Source of the DNA: Phaeospirillum sp.
GTDB taxonomy: Bacteria > Pseudomonadota > Alphaproteobacteria > Rhodospirillales > Magnetospirillaceae
Assembly: GCA_030651575.1 (NCBI GenBank)
Contig: JAUSFB010000029.1
Coordinates: 62,001 to 126,000, forward strand
Direction of reading: 5' to 3'
DNA: 64,000 nt
This document shows, in pieces, positions 46,668 to 57,237 of the stretch. A model generated the notes under the pieces. It did no database searches. It had not been told where the DNA came from and saw only the letters and a list, made by a program, of their open reading frames with translations. How positions within the stretch are numbered: the stretch's first letter is position 1; every line of letters starts with the position of its first letter. Position numbers and translations under genes: made by a program.

Positions 46668-47408
46668 TCAATGCCCGATGATCTTGCCGAGGAACCGCTT
46701 GGTGCGTTCATTGGCGGGATGATCGAAAAAGCGGGCCGGCGGCGCGATCTCGACGATACGGCCCTCATCCATGAACACCATGGTGTCGGCAACCGCGCGG
46801 GCGAAGCCCATTTCGTGGGTGACGCAGATCATGGTCATGCCCTCTGCCGCCAATCCGCTCATGACGTCCAGCACTTCTCCGACCATTTCGGGGTCGAGCG
46901 CCGAGGTCGGCTCATCGAACAGCATCACCGCCGGCTTCAGGCACAAGGCCCGCGCGATGGCGACACGCTGCTGTTGACCGCCGGACAACTGGCCGGGAAA
47001 CTTTCCCGCCTGTTCGGGAATGCGCACCCGTTCCAGCAGAGCCATGGCGGTGGCCTCGGCATCGCGCGGAGCCATGCCGGCCACCCGCACCGGCGCCAGG
47101 GTCAAATTCTCCAGTACGGTGAGGTGGGGAAACAGGTTGAAGCTTTGAAACACCATGCCGACCCGGCGGCGAACAGCGTCGATGGCCTTGATGTCGTCGG
47201 CCAGTTCGACGCCATCGACGACGATACGCCCGCTCTGATGCTCCTCCAACCGGTTGATGCAGCGGATCATGGTCGACTTGCCCGAGCCGGATGGGCCGCA
47301 CACCACCACCTTCTCACCCTTGGCCACCTCCAAGGTGATGTCCTTGAGCACATGAAAAGCGCCAAACCACTTGTTGACGTCGCACAGTTCGACAATGGGC
47401 GCCGCCAT
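46668..47408 (-). CDS. aapP: General L-amino acid ABC transporter ATPase
   Basis: A 246-residue ABC ATPase: Walker [11 protein letters not shown]-loop [10 protein letters not shown], signature LSGGQQQR, Walker [15 protein letters not shown] and the H-loop VTHEM. It is closest to the GlnQ/AapP polar amino-acid group. It is the last gene of aapJQMP, two bases after aapM. It powers uptake at the inner membrane. Confidence 0.93.
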   Translation of the reverse strand: MAAPIVELCDVNKWFGAFHVLKDITLEVAKGEKVVVCGPSGSGKSTMIRCINRLEEHQSGRIVVDGVELADDIKAIDAVRRRVGMVFQSFNLFPHLTVLENLTLAPVRVAGMAPRDAEATAMALLERVRIPEQAGKFPGQLSGGQQQRVAIARALCLKPAVMLFDEPTSALDPEMVGEVLDVMSGLAAEGMTMICVTHEMGFARAVADTMVFMDEGRIVEIAPPARFFDHPANERTKRFLGKIIGH

Positions 47409-47410
47409 GA

Positions 47411-48472
47411 CTACCTCCGGTCGCGGTTCAGCTCCCGCTCCAGCCATTGACTGTAGCGGGACATAAAGAAGCAAAAGCAGAAATACACCAGCGCCGCCGC
47501 CAGATAGCCTTCGACGAAAAATGGCCGCCAGCCGGGATCGTTCAACGCCGCCTTGGTCGCCGCCAGCAGGTCGTAAAGGCCGACGATGGTGACCAGCGAG
47601 GTGTCCTTGAAGCAGGTGATGAACTGGTTGACGATGGGCGGAATCACCAACCGCAGCGCCTGGGGCAGGATGATCAGCCGCATGGCCTGCCAATAGGACA
47701 GGCCCAGGACGTCGGCGGCCTCGAACTGGCCCCTCGGGATCGCCTGAAGGCCGCCGCGCACCGCCTCGGCCAGATAGGCGGCGGTGAACAGGGTCATGCC
47801 CACCAGGGCGCGCAACGCCTTGTCGATGGTGACCCCCTCGGGCAGGAACAGCGGGAACATCACCGAGGCCATGAACAACACGCTGACCAGCGGAACACCG
47901 CGCACCAGCTCGATATAGCCCACCGACAGCGCCTTGATCGCCGGCAAATCCGAACGCCGCCCCAGGGCCAGCAGGATGGAAAATGGAAAGGCCATGGCTA
48001 TGGCCAATACCGCGATCACCAGGGTCAGCGGCAGGCCGCCCCACTGCGCGGTCTCGACCGGAACCAGCCCCAGCACGCCGCCCCACATCAAAATGCCGAT
48101 GCCGAGGACCGTCAGCAGCCAGAGCGCCGCCAGCCAGGGACGCCAGAACCGCCGGTTGGCGCTGGTCGCCAGCAGCGCCACGAACAGCGCCATGGCCAGC
48201 AGCGGCCGCCAGTGCTGCTCGTAGGGATAGACGCCGAACAGCATCAGCCGATGCTTTTCGGTCAGCAGGGTCCAGCAGGCGCCGCCGGCCTGCCGGCAGG
48301 TCTCGGGGTCACCCGCGCCCCAACTGGCGCGCAGCACCCCCCAGCCCACCAGCGGCGGCGCCAATTGCCACAACAGCGCCAAGGCCAGCACGGTCAGCAG
48401 CGAATTGGCCGGCGAGCTGAACAGATTGGCCCGCCCCCAGTCCAACGGGCGATGGCGGAAAGAAGGCTTCAT
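47411..48472 (-). CDS. aapM: General L-amino acid ABC transporter permease AapM
   Basis: A 353-residue permease. The C-terminal half holds the ABC coupling loop [24 protein letters not shown] and conserved [18 protein letters not shown]; the N-terminal half is the long extension with periplasmic loop typical of AapM. It overlaps aapQ by four bases (48469-48472). Confidence 0.93.
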   Translation of the reverse strand: MKPSFRHRPLDWGRANLFSSPANSLLTVLALALLWQLAPPLVGWGVLRASWGAGDPETCRQAGGACWTLLTEKHRLMLFGVYPYEQHWRPLLAMALFVALLATSANRRFWRPWLAALWLLTVLGIGILMWGGVLGLVPVETAQWGGLPLTLVIAVLAIAMAFPFSILLALGRRSDLPAIKALSVGYIELVRGVPLVSVLFMASVMFPLFLPEGVTIDKALRALVGMTLFTAAYLAEAVRGGLQAIPRGQFEAADVLGLSYWQAMRLIILPQALRLVIPPIVNQFITCFKDTSLVTIVGLYDLLAATKAALNDPGWRPFFVEGYLAAALVYFCFCFFMSRYSQWLERELNRDRR

Positions 48473-49464
48473 CGCGACACCAGGGCGACACGCTTGTTAT
48501 ACCAGTTCATCAGGCCGGACAGCGCCAGACTGAGGGCCAGAAACACCACCATTACCACCGTCACGCCCTCGACCGCCTGCCCGGTCTGGTTGATGGCGGT
48601 ATTGGACACCGCCACCAGATCAGGGTAGCCGATGGCGATGGCCAGCGGCGAGTTCTTGCAGATGTTGAGATACTGACTGGTCAGGGGCGGCACGATCACC
48701 CGCAGCGCCTGGGGCAACACCACCAGACGCAGAATCTGACCGGGCGACAGCCCCAGCGACAGCGCCGCCTCGGTCTGGCCCTTGGGCACAGCCAGGATGC
48801 CGGCGCGAACGATCTCGGCGATAAACGCGGCGGTATAGATGGTCAACCCCGCCAGCAGGGCGGCGAATTCCGGCGACAGGGTCAGCCCGCCGACGAAGTT
48901 GAAGCCCACCAGACTGGGAATCTCCAGAACAGGCAGCCAGCCCTGACTCCAATCCAGCGAGGGAATGACCAGTCCACGATTGCTGAGATAAAGACCCGGC
49001 AACGGATGCAGCGCCTGACGCGCCCCCGGCAACGCGGTCAGCACCCCGTACCAGACGAACAGCTGCAACAGCAGCGGCACGTTGCGGACCGCCTCCACAT
49101 AGACGGAGGCCAACCGCCCCACCAGCCAGTTCCCCGACAACCGCGCCACCCCCAGCACGGTTCCCAGCAGGGTCGCCAACACGATGCCGATGGCCGAAAC
49201 CACCAGGGTATTCAGCAAGCCCACGGTCAAGGCGCGGGCATAGCTGTCGGCGGGGGTGTAGGAAATCAGATTTTCCGAAATCCCGAAGCCGGCCTCGCGC
49301 TCCAGGAAGCCGAAGCCGGTGGCAATGCCGCGAACCTCCAGATTGACCAGGGTGTTGTGAACCAGCCAGCCACCCAGCGCCACCACCACGGCGACGACCA
49401 GCACCTGATACACCAGCCCGCGAAAGCGGGTGCTGCCCCAGATGCTGGCCCGGCCCCCCGTCAT
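48469..49464 (-). CDS. aapQ: General L-amino acid ABC transporter permease AapQ
   Basis: A 331-residue permease with the coupling motif EIVRAGILAVPKGQTEAALSLGLS and LPQALRVIVPPLTSQYLN, plus the ENLISYTPADSYARALTVG start of the AapQ transmembrane core. It pairs with AapM. It begins four bases after the aapJ stop. Confidence 0.93.
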   Translation of the reverse strand: MTGGRASIWGSTRFRGLVYQVLVVAVVVALGGWLVHNTLVNLEVRGIATGFGFLEREAGFGISENLISYTPADSYARALTVGLLNTLVVSAIGIVLATLLGTVLGVARLSGNWLVGRLASVYVEAVRNVPLLLQLFVWYGVLTALPGARQALHPLPGLYLSNRGLVIPSLDWSQGWLPVLEIPSLVGFNFVGGLTLSPEFAALLAGLTIYTAAFIAEIVRAGILAVPKGQTEAALSLGLSPGQILRLVVLPQALRVIVPPLTSQYLNICKNSPLAIAIGYPDLVAVSNTAINQTGQAVEGVTVVMVVFLALSLALSGLMNWYNKRVALVSR

Positions 49465-49468
49465 GGCG

Positions 49469-50488
49469 TCAGCGCGGCGGCATGGCGTACATCAATCCGC
49501 CATTGGTGTAGAGAGCGTTAAGGCCGCGTTCCAGCTTGAGGCGCGAGTCCTTGCCCAGGTTGCGCTCGAAACTTTCGCCGTAATTGCCCACCTGCATGAT
49601 GATGTTGAAAGCCCATTTTTCATCGACGCCCAACGCCTTGCCATTGCCGGCGGTGACGCCCAGCAGCCGCTGGAGATCGGGGTCCGGCGACTTCAAGGCC
49701 GTCGAGACGGTCTTGGAGGTGACGCCCTTCTCCTCGGCGTAGACCATGGCGTATTGCGACCAGCGCACCAGATCGGTCCATTGCGGATCGCCCTGACGCA
49801 CCGCCGGACTCAGCGGCTCCTTGGAAATCAGATCGGGCAGGATCACCCATTCGTCGGGATTGGAGGCCTGCCCGGCGCGCACGCCGGCCAGTTGCGAGGC
49901 GTCCGAGCTGAGAGCGTCGCAGCGGCCGGAGAAGAAGGCGCTGTTCAACTCCTCGTTCTTTTCGATCACCACCAGCTTGAAGCTCATCTTGTTGGCGCGG
50001 AAATAGTCGGCCAGATTCTGCTCGGTGGTGGTGCCGGGCAGGACGCAGATGGTGGCGCCGTTCAGATCCTTGGCCGACGTCACCCCCAGCTTCCGGGACA
50101 CCATGAAGCCCTGGCCGTCGAAATAACCCGGCGTGGTGAAGTCCAGCCCGTTGGCGGTGTCACGCGTCAGAGTCCAGGTGGTGTTGCGCGCCAGCAGATC
50201 GACCTCGCCGGCCTGTAGGGCGGGCAGACGCTGCTGCGCCGACAGGGGGGTGTACTTCACCTTGTTGGCGTCGCCGAACAGGGCCGCCGCGACGGCGCGG
50301 CAGACATCCACGTCCAGCCCGGTCCAGTTCCCCTTGTCATCGGGCGACGAAAAGCCATACAACCCCAGATTGACGCCGCATTGCACGAATCCCTTGGCCT
50401 TGACGGCGTCAAAGGTGGCTCCCGCCATGACCGGCAAGGCCAGCACCGATCCAACGATGGCCGTGACGAGTGTTTGCGCGATCTTCAT
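49469..50488 (-). CDS. aapJ: General L-amino acid-binding protein AapJ
   Basis: A 339-residue periplasmic binding protein: signal peptide to about residue 23, then VKAKGFVQCGVNLGLYGFSSPDDKGNWTGLDVDVCRAVAAALFG, the AapJ/BztA pattern. LLARNTTWTLTRDTANGLDF and the DALSSDASQLAG segment are family blocks. It is the first gene of aapJQMP. The ATG at 50488 begins the signal peptide. Confidence 0.93.
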   Translation of the reverse strand: MKIAQTLVTAIVGSVLALPVMAGATFDAVKAKGFVQCGVNLGLYGFSSPDDKGNWTGLDVDVCRAVAAALFGDANKVKYTPLSAQQRLPALQAGEVDLLARNTTWTLTRDTANGLDFTTPGYFDGQGFMVSRKLGVTSAKDLNGATICVLPGTTTEQNLADYFRANKMSFKLVVIEKNEELNSAFFSGRCDALSSDASQLAGVRAGQASNPDEWVILPDLISKEPLSPAVRQGDPQWTDLVRWSQYAMVYAEEKGVTSKTVSTALKSPDPDLQRLLGVTAGNGKALGVDEKWAFNIIMQVGNYGESFERNLGKDSRLKLERGLNALYTNGGLMYAMPPR

Positions 50489-50566
50489 CCGATGGATTCC
50501 CCTTGTTGCAAATCCCAGGGGAACGAGCATGGCACCACGGCGCCATAACAGCAATCACGGATGAAA

Positions 50567-50965
50567 TCAGTGGCGGAACATGTGGCTACGCCCCAGCACC
50601 AGCCGTCCGATATGACGGCCAACCACCTTCATCAGCGAGAAGGTCGGGCGGGCGAACTCGATCGCCACCCAATCGTCCTTGGAGGCCCGGACAACCGCGA
50701 CGCCCTTGGCCAGCGGATTGGGGTCCTCATAGGCCGAGCGCAACTCGAAGGTAAAGCGACGCCCGTTCTCAAGCTTGAACGGCGGGCGCTTGAACTTCAG
50801 CCCTCCGATGGAGATGTCGACAACCTCGACCAGATTTCCCTCGAACAGCATGAACAGGCCTTCGCCCTCATGCCGGTCATCGACCCGACGATCATTGTTG
50901 GAAACTTTGCGTCCCGTCACGTGACGATCCTCTGCCGATGATTGGTGGAGACAGTCTATGCGCAA
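50567..50965 (-). CDS. PilZ domain protein
   Basis: A protein of about 132 residues (or 117 from a GTG at 50920). Both cyclic-di-GMP motifs are present: DRRVDDRHE (RxxxR) and VVDISIGG (DxSxGG). The remaining strands are typical PilZ. It could bind cyclic-di-GMP made by the two GGDEF enzymes in the window. It lies upstream of aapJ on the same strand. Confidence 0.82.
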   Translation of the reverse strand: MRIDCLHQSSAEDRHVTGRKVSNNDRRVDDRHEGEGLFMLFEGNLVEVVDISIGGLKFKRPPFKLENGRRFTFELRSAYEDPNPLAKGVAVVRASKDDWVAIEFARPTFSLMKVVGRHIGRLVLGRSHMFRH

Positions 50966-51084
50966 CCCCCACTAAAACCAAGCCCCGCTTGGCACGAACT
51001 CCGTCACCGGCCAAGGGCGCGGATGCGCCCGCCCGACGGGGCGGCATGGCCGCCGCACAGTGACCGTATGCCGACCTCCGGGCC

Positions 51085-51489
51085 TCAGCCCTCGGCCGGG
51101 ACCTGGCGCTTTTTGCCGTCGGGGCCGATGGCCACATAGGTAAAGGTGGCGCTGGTCACCTTGACCAGGGAGTCGCTGCCGCCATGACGACGGACCCAGG
51201 CCTGGACCTGGATGGCGATGGATGTGCGTCCCACCCGCGTGATCTCGGTGTAGCAGCTGACCTCGTCGCCCACATAGACCGGCTGGTGAAACTCCATGCC
51301 CTCGACCGCGACGGTGGGGCAATGGCCCTTGGCGCAGCGATAGGCATGCGTGCCGCCGGCCAGATCCATCTGACTGAGCAGCCAGCCGCCGAACACATGA
51401 CCGAACGGATTGGTGTCGGCCGGCATGGCGATGGCCCGGGTCGACAGCCGCCCCCGCGGCGCGCTGCTGATTTCAATACTCTCGGTCAT
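51085..51489 (-). CDS. yciA: YciA-type acyl-CoA thioesterase
   Basis: A 134-residue hotdog thioesterase. The segments TRAIAMPADTNPFGHVFGGWLLSQMDLAGG and VAVEGMEFHQPVYVGDEV match YciA. It hydrolyses acyl-CoA thioesters broadly in the cytoplasm. It is divergent from parE. Confidence 0.9.
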   Translation of the reverse strand: MTESIEISSAPRGRLSTRAIAMPADTNPFGHVFGGWLLSQMDLAGGTHAYRCAKGHCPTVAVEGMEFHQPVYVGDEVSCYTEITRVGRTSIAIQVQAWVRRHGGSDSLVKVTSATFTYVAIGPDGKKRQVPAEG

Positions 51490-51575
51490 CGGCCTGTCTC
51501 CGCCTTTACAATATATTGGGGTTAACTGCGGCGACGCTACAGCATGCGCTTGCGCCCCGCCACCGCCTTTCTATA

Positions 51576-53576
<2,001 letters not shown>

Positions 53577-53773
53577 ATTTGTAGGTTTGTCCATAATGGC
53601 CATAAGATTGAGAACGGCCTTTGGAAGGCCTGCCCCGAGCTCAAGGAGAGGTCACGGACCTAGGCTACAACACGCAAATACTCGGAGCAGCTAAGATGAG
53701 GATCACTTAAGCGGAGGTCTTCAATTCAATCAGGTCCAGTCTGAGCATCTCGTCTACGATCAACGGACTAAGC
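53577..53773. other. Gap after parE
   Basis: No gene is recognised. GGCCTT-tgg-AAGGCC (about 53615-53632) may be a terminator-like hairpin for parE. The sequence is lower in GC than parE. It leads into a gene fragment on the opposite strand. Confidence 0.5.
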
Positions 53774-53980
53774 TCAAGTTGAGCTTACATCCAATTCTCG
53801 CAACCAATTCCGAGCATTTTTCACGCTCAGGTCCGAGTTAGGGAAATAAGACTCGAGCGCAGCAGCTGCGATCCGGGAGAGGCCGAGTTCCATGAAAGAC
53901 CACCCGGATCGGGTAGATATCCCGAGCTCAAGCGCAAGGGAAAAGTCAAAGATCTGGCCTGCTGCCGGTTCGGTGGACAG
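53774..53980 (-). pseudogene. 3' fragment of an unknown gene beside the IS
   Basis: An open stretch of about 68 codons ends at a TGA (53774-53776) but has no start; a stop precedes it eight bases from the IS. The sequence FDFSLALELGISTRSGWSF, then MELGLSRIAAAALESYF and NARNWLREL, looks like a real protein C-terminus with helical regularity. I could not name the family with confidence; it recalls the tail of a helicase-type protein. It is the left-hand partner of the DNA where the IS sits. Confidence 0.45.
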
Positions 53981-54001
53981 TCAGTTTAGAGCAATTCGCG
54001 A

Positions 54002-54607
54002 TCATACTGGCTCATATCCGGCAGCCTTGAAGAAATTCCGGCACTCTTCGGGTTCGTAGAGATCGCAGATTCGGCCGATGGCGTCCCATAGGTCCTGAAT
54101 AGTCCTGGCCTCCCTTTTTCTGAGGTGGGCCTTGAGCTTCGAGAACGCCATTTCGATTGGATTGAGGTCGGGAGAGTACGGCGGCAGGAACAGCATGAAG
54201 GCGCCATGATCTCGGATGATCCGTTCTGCCCGAGGACTTTTGTGAGCTGAGAGATTGTCGAGGATCACGACGTCGCCCGGCTCCAGGGTTGGGGCCAGTT
54301 GGGTCTCGATATAGGCCTCGAACATCTTCCGGTTCATCGGGCAATTGATGACAAAGGGGGCCGCCAGGCCATCATGACGCAGCCCAGCGATGAATGTTTC
54401 CGTCTTCCAATGCCCGAAGGGCACGGAGGCTTTCAGCCGCGTCCCTTTGGGTGAGCGGCCCCGCAAACGGGTCATTTTGGTATTGGTTCCGGTTTCGTCG
54501 AGAAATACCAGACGATGGGCCTGACGCCGCATCAGCGGTTGGCGGCCCTTAATCCACTCCTCGCGCAGCAACCGGACATCCGGCCTCATCTGCTCGGAAG
54601 CGACCAA
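54002..54607 (-). CDS. IS630 transposase, DDE catalytic part (orfB)
   Basis: A 201-residue frame with the DDE triad: Asp in [12 protein letters not shown], Asp in [12 protein letters not shown] and Glu in [18 protein letters not shown]. The natural product is probably a fusion made by -1 slippage on six adenines (complement of 54610-54615), giving [14 protein letters not shown] after orfA, which restores the usual IS630 linker. The apparent TTG start is therefore likely not used. Confidence 0.9.
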   Translation of the reverse strand: MVASEQMRPDVRLLREEWIKGRQPLMRRQAHRLVFLDETGTNTKMTRLRGRSPKGTRLKASVPFGHWKTETFIAGLRHDGLAAPFVINCPMNRKMFEAYIETQLAPTLEPGDVVILDNLSAHKSPRAERIIRDHGAFMLFLPPYSPDLNPIEMAFSKLKAHLRKREARTIQDLWDAIGRICDLYEPEECRNFFKAAGYEPV

Positions 54608-54951
54608 AGTTTTTTATAGGTCAGCCCCTGTGCCCGTAGAAACCGGGCAAGGTTGGAAAGATGGATTTGAACGCCCCGCGCGGCCAGTTCTTTGGTTAAA
54701 TCGGCCAGGGAGATATCCGGAACCTGCTCAACACGCAGCAACACATAGGCCCGATGATCGCCCAATTTACTGCGCCGATCACCGCCTTGCCGCTTTGGCG
54801 CCACCGTCCCACTCGACAGATATTGTGCCACATAGCGTACCGCCGAGCTCACCGAGATATTGAAGACACTGGCCGCCTGTCGGCGCGAATGGCCAGCCAG
54901 AACATATCGCGCAACACGATCGCGCAGATCTACGGATAAAGGTCGAGTCAT
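54586..54951 (-). CDS. IS630 transposase, DNA-binding part (orfA)
   Basis: A 121-residue helix-turn-helix protein ([33 protein letters not shown], then a second HTH with [14 protein letters not shown]). It binds the terminal repeats. It ends in the shifted frame after LTYKK; orfB follows by frameshift. ATG at 54951 fits. Confidence 0.88.
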   Translation of the reverse strand: MTRPLSVDLRDRVARYVLAGHSRRQAASVFNISVSSAVRYVAQYLSSGTVAPKRQGGDRRSKLGDHRAYVLLRVEQVPDISLADLTKELAARGVQIHLSNLARFLRAQGLTYKKLWSLPSR

Positions 54952-55035
54952 CGTGGATCACCTCCACAGGAAGTGAATCACGATTAGCCTCACCTGTGAA
55001 TCCCCTACGATTCAGTATGATCGCGAATTGCTCTA

Positions 55036-55388
55036 GATTGCGCTCGAACTCGGCCAGGGCGCCGAACAGGTGGAACACCAACGGCCGCCGCTCGACGTGG
55101 TGTCGATCACCTCCTGGAGGCTGCGCAAGCCGACCCCCTTGGCTTCAAGGATCTCGACCAAGCGGATGAGATCCTTTTCAGAGAGCGGCCCAGGCGGTCC
55201 AGCCGCCAGACCACCACGGTGTCGCCGTGGCGTGCCATCTCAAGGACGGTCGACAGGCCGGGCCGGTCGGCCTGGGCCCCGCTCTTGCGGTCGTCATAAA
55301 TTTTCTCGCAGCCGACGCCACGCAACGCGTCATGCTGCAGATCGAGGTTCTGATCATCGGTCGAAACACGGGCATAGCCGACCAGCAC
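55036..55388 (-). pseudogene. Serine recombinase (Tn3-type resolvase) pseudogene interrupted by the IS
   Basis: Read from a GTG at 55388 behind GAGGAGGT: VLVGYARVSTDDQNLDLQ, the catalytic serine in ARVST, then DRKSGAQADRPGL and VWRLDRLGRSLK. The frame shifts near 55174 (two extra bases) and again near 55081 (one base lost), after which the correct frame reads DLIRLVEILEAKGVGL...EVIDTTS and VFHLFGALAEFERNL. The IS630 element sits right after ERNL. The C-terminal DNA-binding part is not found on the far side. Confidence 0.85.
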
Positions 55389-55891
55389 GGCACACCTCCT
55401 CGCGGGCAGAAAACCCGCCACCGTCTGTCAAAACTTGACGATGATATCCTAACCGACTTTCTTTACCACGAAAGCCGCAGCGGTGCGAGCGGACTCGACT
55501 CTTCCAGGAGGCGTCAAGAAAACGTCCGTTTTCTTGACGGTATATTCTAAACCGGAGTTTCTGTTCAACGGCCCCCTCAAATTCCCTACTTCGCCCGCCC
55601 TTAACGCCCTTTGCGGGTCCCGGCCAGAAGCTTGGCGAAAACATTGCCCACGCTGAAGCGAAAAATCTATTCCGGCGTGTTGGCCGAACCGTGAATGGCT
55701 GAGCCTTCCACTATCCCGGACCGTTGCTCTGCTTGATGGTCCGCCAAATGGTAGGTCGGGGGGAGGAAGTGATCAGCGGACTGATCAAACAAAGGGATAT
55801 TCAGCCACAGGCAAGTGACCCGGTTGCGCCAAAACTCCCCGGTTTCGACGTCCCGCATCGAAGCGGCGCAAATTCTGACACGCGCCCCTTC
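55389..55891. other. Gap between resolvase remnant and receiver gene
   Basis: Besides the res-like palindromes I see no gene. A palindrome GATCAG-cgga-CTGATC lies at about 55768-55783. Short open frames here lack ribosome sites and homology. The stretch may be decayed transposon DNA. Confidence 0.5.
55427..55539. promoter_or_regulatory. Res-like palindromes upstream of the resolvase remnant
   Basis: GTCAA-aac-TTGAC (55427-55439) and a perfect palindrome with 13-base arms (CGTCAAGAAAACG and its complement, centre TC; 55512-55539) lie in the 150 bases before the resolvase start. Tn3-family resolvase genes usually lie beside such a recombination site. The match is by position and symmetry only. 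Confidence 0.5.
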
Positions 55892-56272
55892 TCAAGGCCC
55901 TTGCGCGGCTGCCCCCAGAGCGGCGCCGACCTCGTCGAGGAAGCTCCGGTGGTGGATCGGCTTGGCGATATAGCCGTCGCAGCCATGGGCGAGAATCTGT
56001 TCGGCATCCCCCTTCATCGCCAAGGCGGTTAACGCCAGCACCTTGATGTCCTGGGTCGCGGGGTCCTGCTTCAGAATCCGGGTCGCCGTCAGACCGTCCA
56101 TGCCCGGCAACTGGATGTCCATGAGAATCAGGTCCGGTCTTTCCCTGCGCGCCAGCACCAGCCCCGCCTCGGCATCAATGGCCTGGAGCACGTCATGGCC
56201 GGTGCCGCGCAGCAGGAAATCGAACAGCACCATGTTCGACGGGTTGTCCTCGATGATCAGGATTCGGGCCAT
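55892..56272 (-). CDS. Single-domain response regulator (CheY/DivK-like)
   Basis: A 126-residue receiver. Acidic pair in IIEDNPSNM, phospho-acceptor Asp in DLILMDIQLPGMDGL, conserved Lys in YIAKPIHHR. No output domain is present. No kinase is next to it, so it may serve a kinase elsewhere. It stands in the mosaic zone but looks intact and GC-rich like the core genome. Confidence 0.85.
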   Translation of the reverse strand: MARILIIEDNPSNMVLFDFLLRGTGHDVLQAIDAEAGLVLARRERPDLILMDIQLPGMDGLTATRILKQDPATQDIKVLALTALAMKGDAEQILAHGCDGYIAKPIHHRSFLDEVGAALGAAAQGP

Positions 56273-56300
56273 GACGACGTCTACTCCGGCTTATACGGTA

Positions 56301-56618
56301 ATGGTCCGCCACGGCAGCCAGACCGAGAAGGTCGATCGTCATGCCCTGATGCAACCTAACACCGCCCCCATTGGCATCCCGGTGGGAATGGCGGAGATGA
56401 TCGACGGTATCACCTATCTGGCCGATTTCACCGCCGATGGATTGGCCAAGGCCACCCGCGGCGATGCCAAGGTGTTTGAGGAATTCGGCTTTCAGTCTGG
56501 AAAGACCGCCCGGGCCTTTGTTTACGCCAAGCGGCTGAATTCCAGCGGAAAGCGGGTGATCATCGCCGATGGCCTTTTGGTCGAAGGAATCGGCGGCGTC
56601 CGGGTTTACGCCCGATGA
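56301..56618 (+). CDS. Hypothetical protein in small-gene run
   Basis: A 105-residue product that I do not recognise. Conserved-looking segments are GMAEMIDGITYLADFTADGLAKATRG and AFVYAKRLNSSGKRVIIADGLLVEG. It overlaps the TSCPD gene as ATGA (56615-56618), so the two are coupled. The start at 56301 is the first ATG not lying opposite the receiver gene; an upstream remainder may be missing. Confidence 0.5.
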   Translation: MVRHGSQTEKVDRHALMQPNTAPIGIPVGMAEMIDGITYLADFTADGLAKATRGDAKVFEEFGFQSGKTARAFVYAKRLNSSGKRVIIADGLLVEGIGGVRVYAR

Positions 56619-56977
56619 ACCGCCAGCGTCTGCCGCCCCGCCGCCCCAGCGAAACCCGCAAGATCGACGCCTTCGGACGCTCGCTGTTCGTGTCGGCTGG
56701 GTTCGATCCGGCCACCGGCGTGGTCCGTGAAGTGTTCTTCGGCGGCTCCAAGGATGGCTCGGCCATGGATTCCATCATGGGCGACGTGGCGGTGGTGATC
56801 TCGGTGGCGCTGCAATATGGCGTCCCGGTCGAGGCCCTGGCCCGCTCCATCGCTCGCATCCCCCTGGCGCCGCTGCGCCCCCAGGATCTGGACGGCAGGC
56901 CAGTGGACACCATCCCGGCCTCGCCGGTGGGAACCACGCTCGACTGGATCATGGAGATTGAAGGGACCAGCGCATGA
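56615..56977 (+). CDS. Stand-alone TSCPD-domain protein
   Basis: A 120-residue protein resembling the C-terminal module of NrdJ in this same window: VVREVFFGGSKDGSAMDSIMGDVAVVISVALQYGVPVEALA corresponds to Nrd[16 protein letters not shown]...[21 protein letters not shown] domains occur in ribonucleotide reductases and as small phage or island proteins. What it does alone is unknown. It is coupled to both neighbours by ATGA overlaps. Confidence 0.75.
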   Translation: MNRQRLPPRRPSETRKIDAFGRSLFVSAGFDPATGVVREVFFGGSKDGSAMDSIMGDVAVVISVALQYGVPVEALARSIARIPLAPLRPQDLDGRPVDTIPASPVGTTLDWIMEIEGTSA

Positions 56978-57237
56978 TCATCCCGCCCAACACTCCCGCC
57001 ATCAGCATCCGCCAACCGTGGTGCCACCATATCCTGTTCGACGGCAAGGACGTGGAGAACCGGTCCTGGCCCACCAAGTTCCGGGGGCTGGTCCTGATCC
57101 ATGCCAGCCGGACGGTGGATAGCTGTGACCGTGGCTTTGTGAGTGCCATGTTCATGCCGCGGGGCGGCATCGTCGGCGTGATGCGTATCACCGATTGCGT
57201 TCGTGAGATGGACAGCCAGTGGTTCTTCGGCCCCTAG
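56974..57237 (+). pseudogene. Truncated ASCH-domain protein
   Basis: An 87-residue frame with the ASCH start ISIRQPWCHHILFDGKDVENRSWPTKFRGLVLIHASR and GGIVGVMRITDCV. ASCH proteins (about 130 residues) bind RNA or modified nucleotides. The frame ends at SQWFFGP then TAG, where the domain should continue with one or two strands. A new gene fragment begins on the same bases, so the end was probably lost at a recombination junction near 57232. Confidence 0.65.

Larger units (their letters stand above)
53989..55033 (-). mobile_element. Complete IS630-family insertion sequence
   Basis: The element is 1045 bases long. Its ends are perfect 21-base inverted repeats (beginning GAGCAATTCGCGATCATACT) at 53989-54009 and 55013-55033. 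TA dinucleotides flank both sides (53987-53988 and 55034-55035), the target duplication of IS630 elements. Two overlapping reading frames, orfA and orfB, are joined by a probable -1 frameshift. It is inserted in a resolvase pseudogene. Confidence 0.93.

Noticed and set aside
55354-55644. Minus-strand open frame of 96 codons overlapping the resolvase start and res-like palindromes
   Set aside because: It overlaps the resolvase start in another frame, has no known motif and crosses the palindromes.
55724-56032. Plus-strand open frame of 102 codons overlapping the receiver gene
   Set aside because: The second half is opposite the well-supported receiver gene; no homology or ribosome site.
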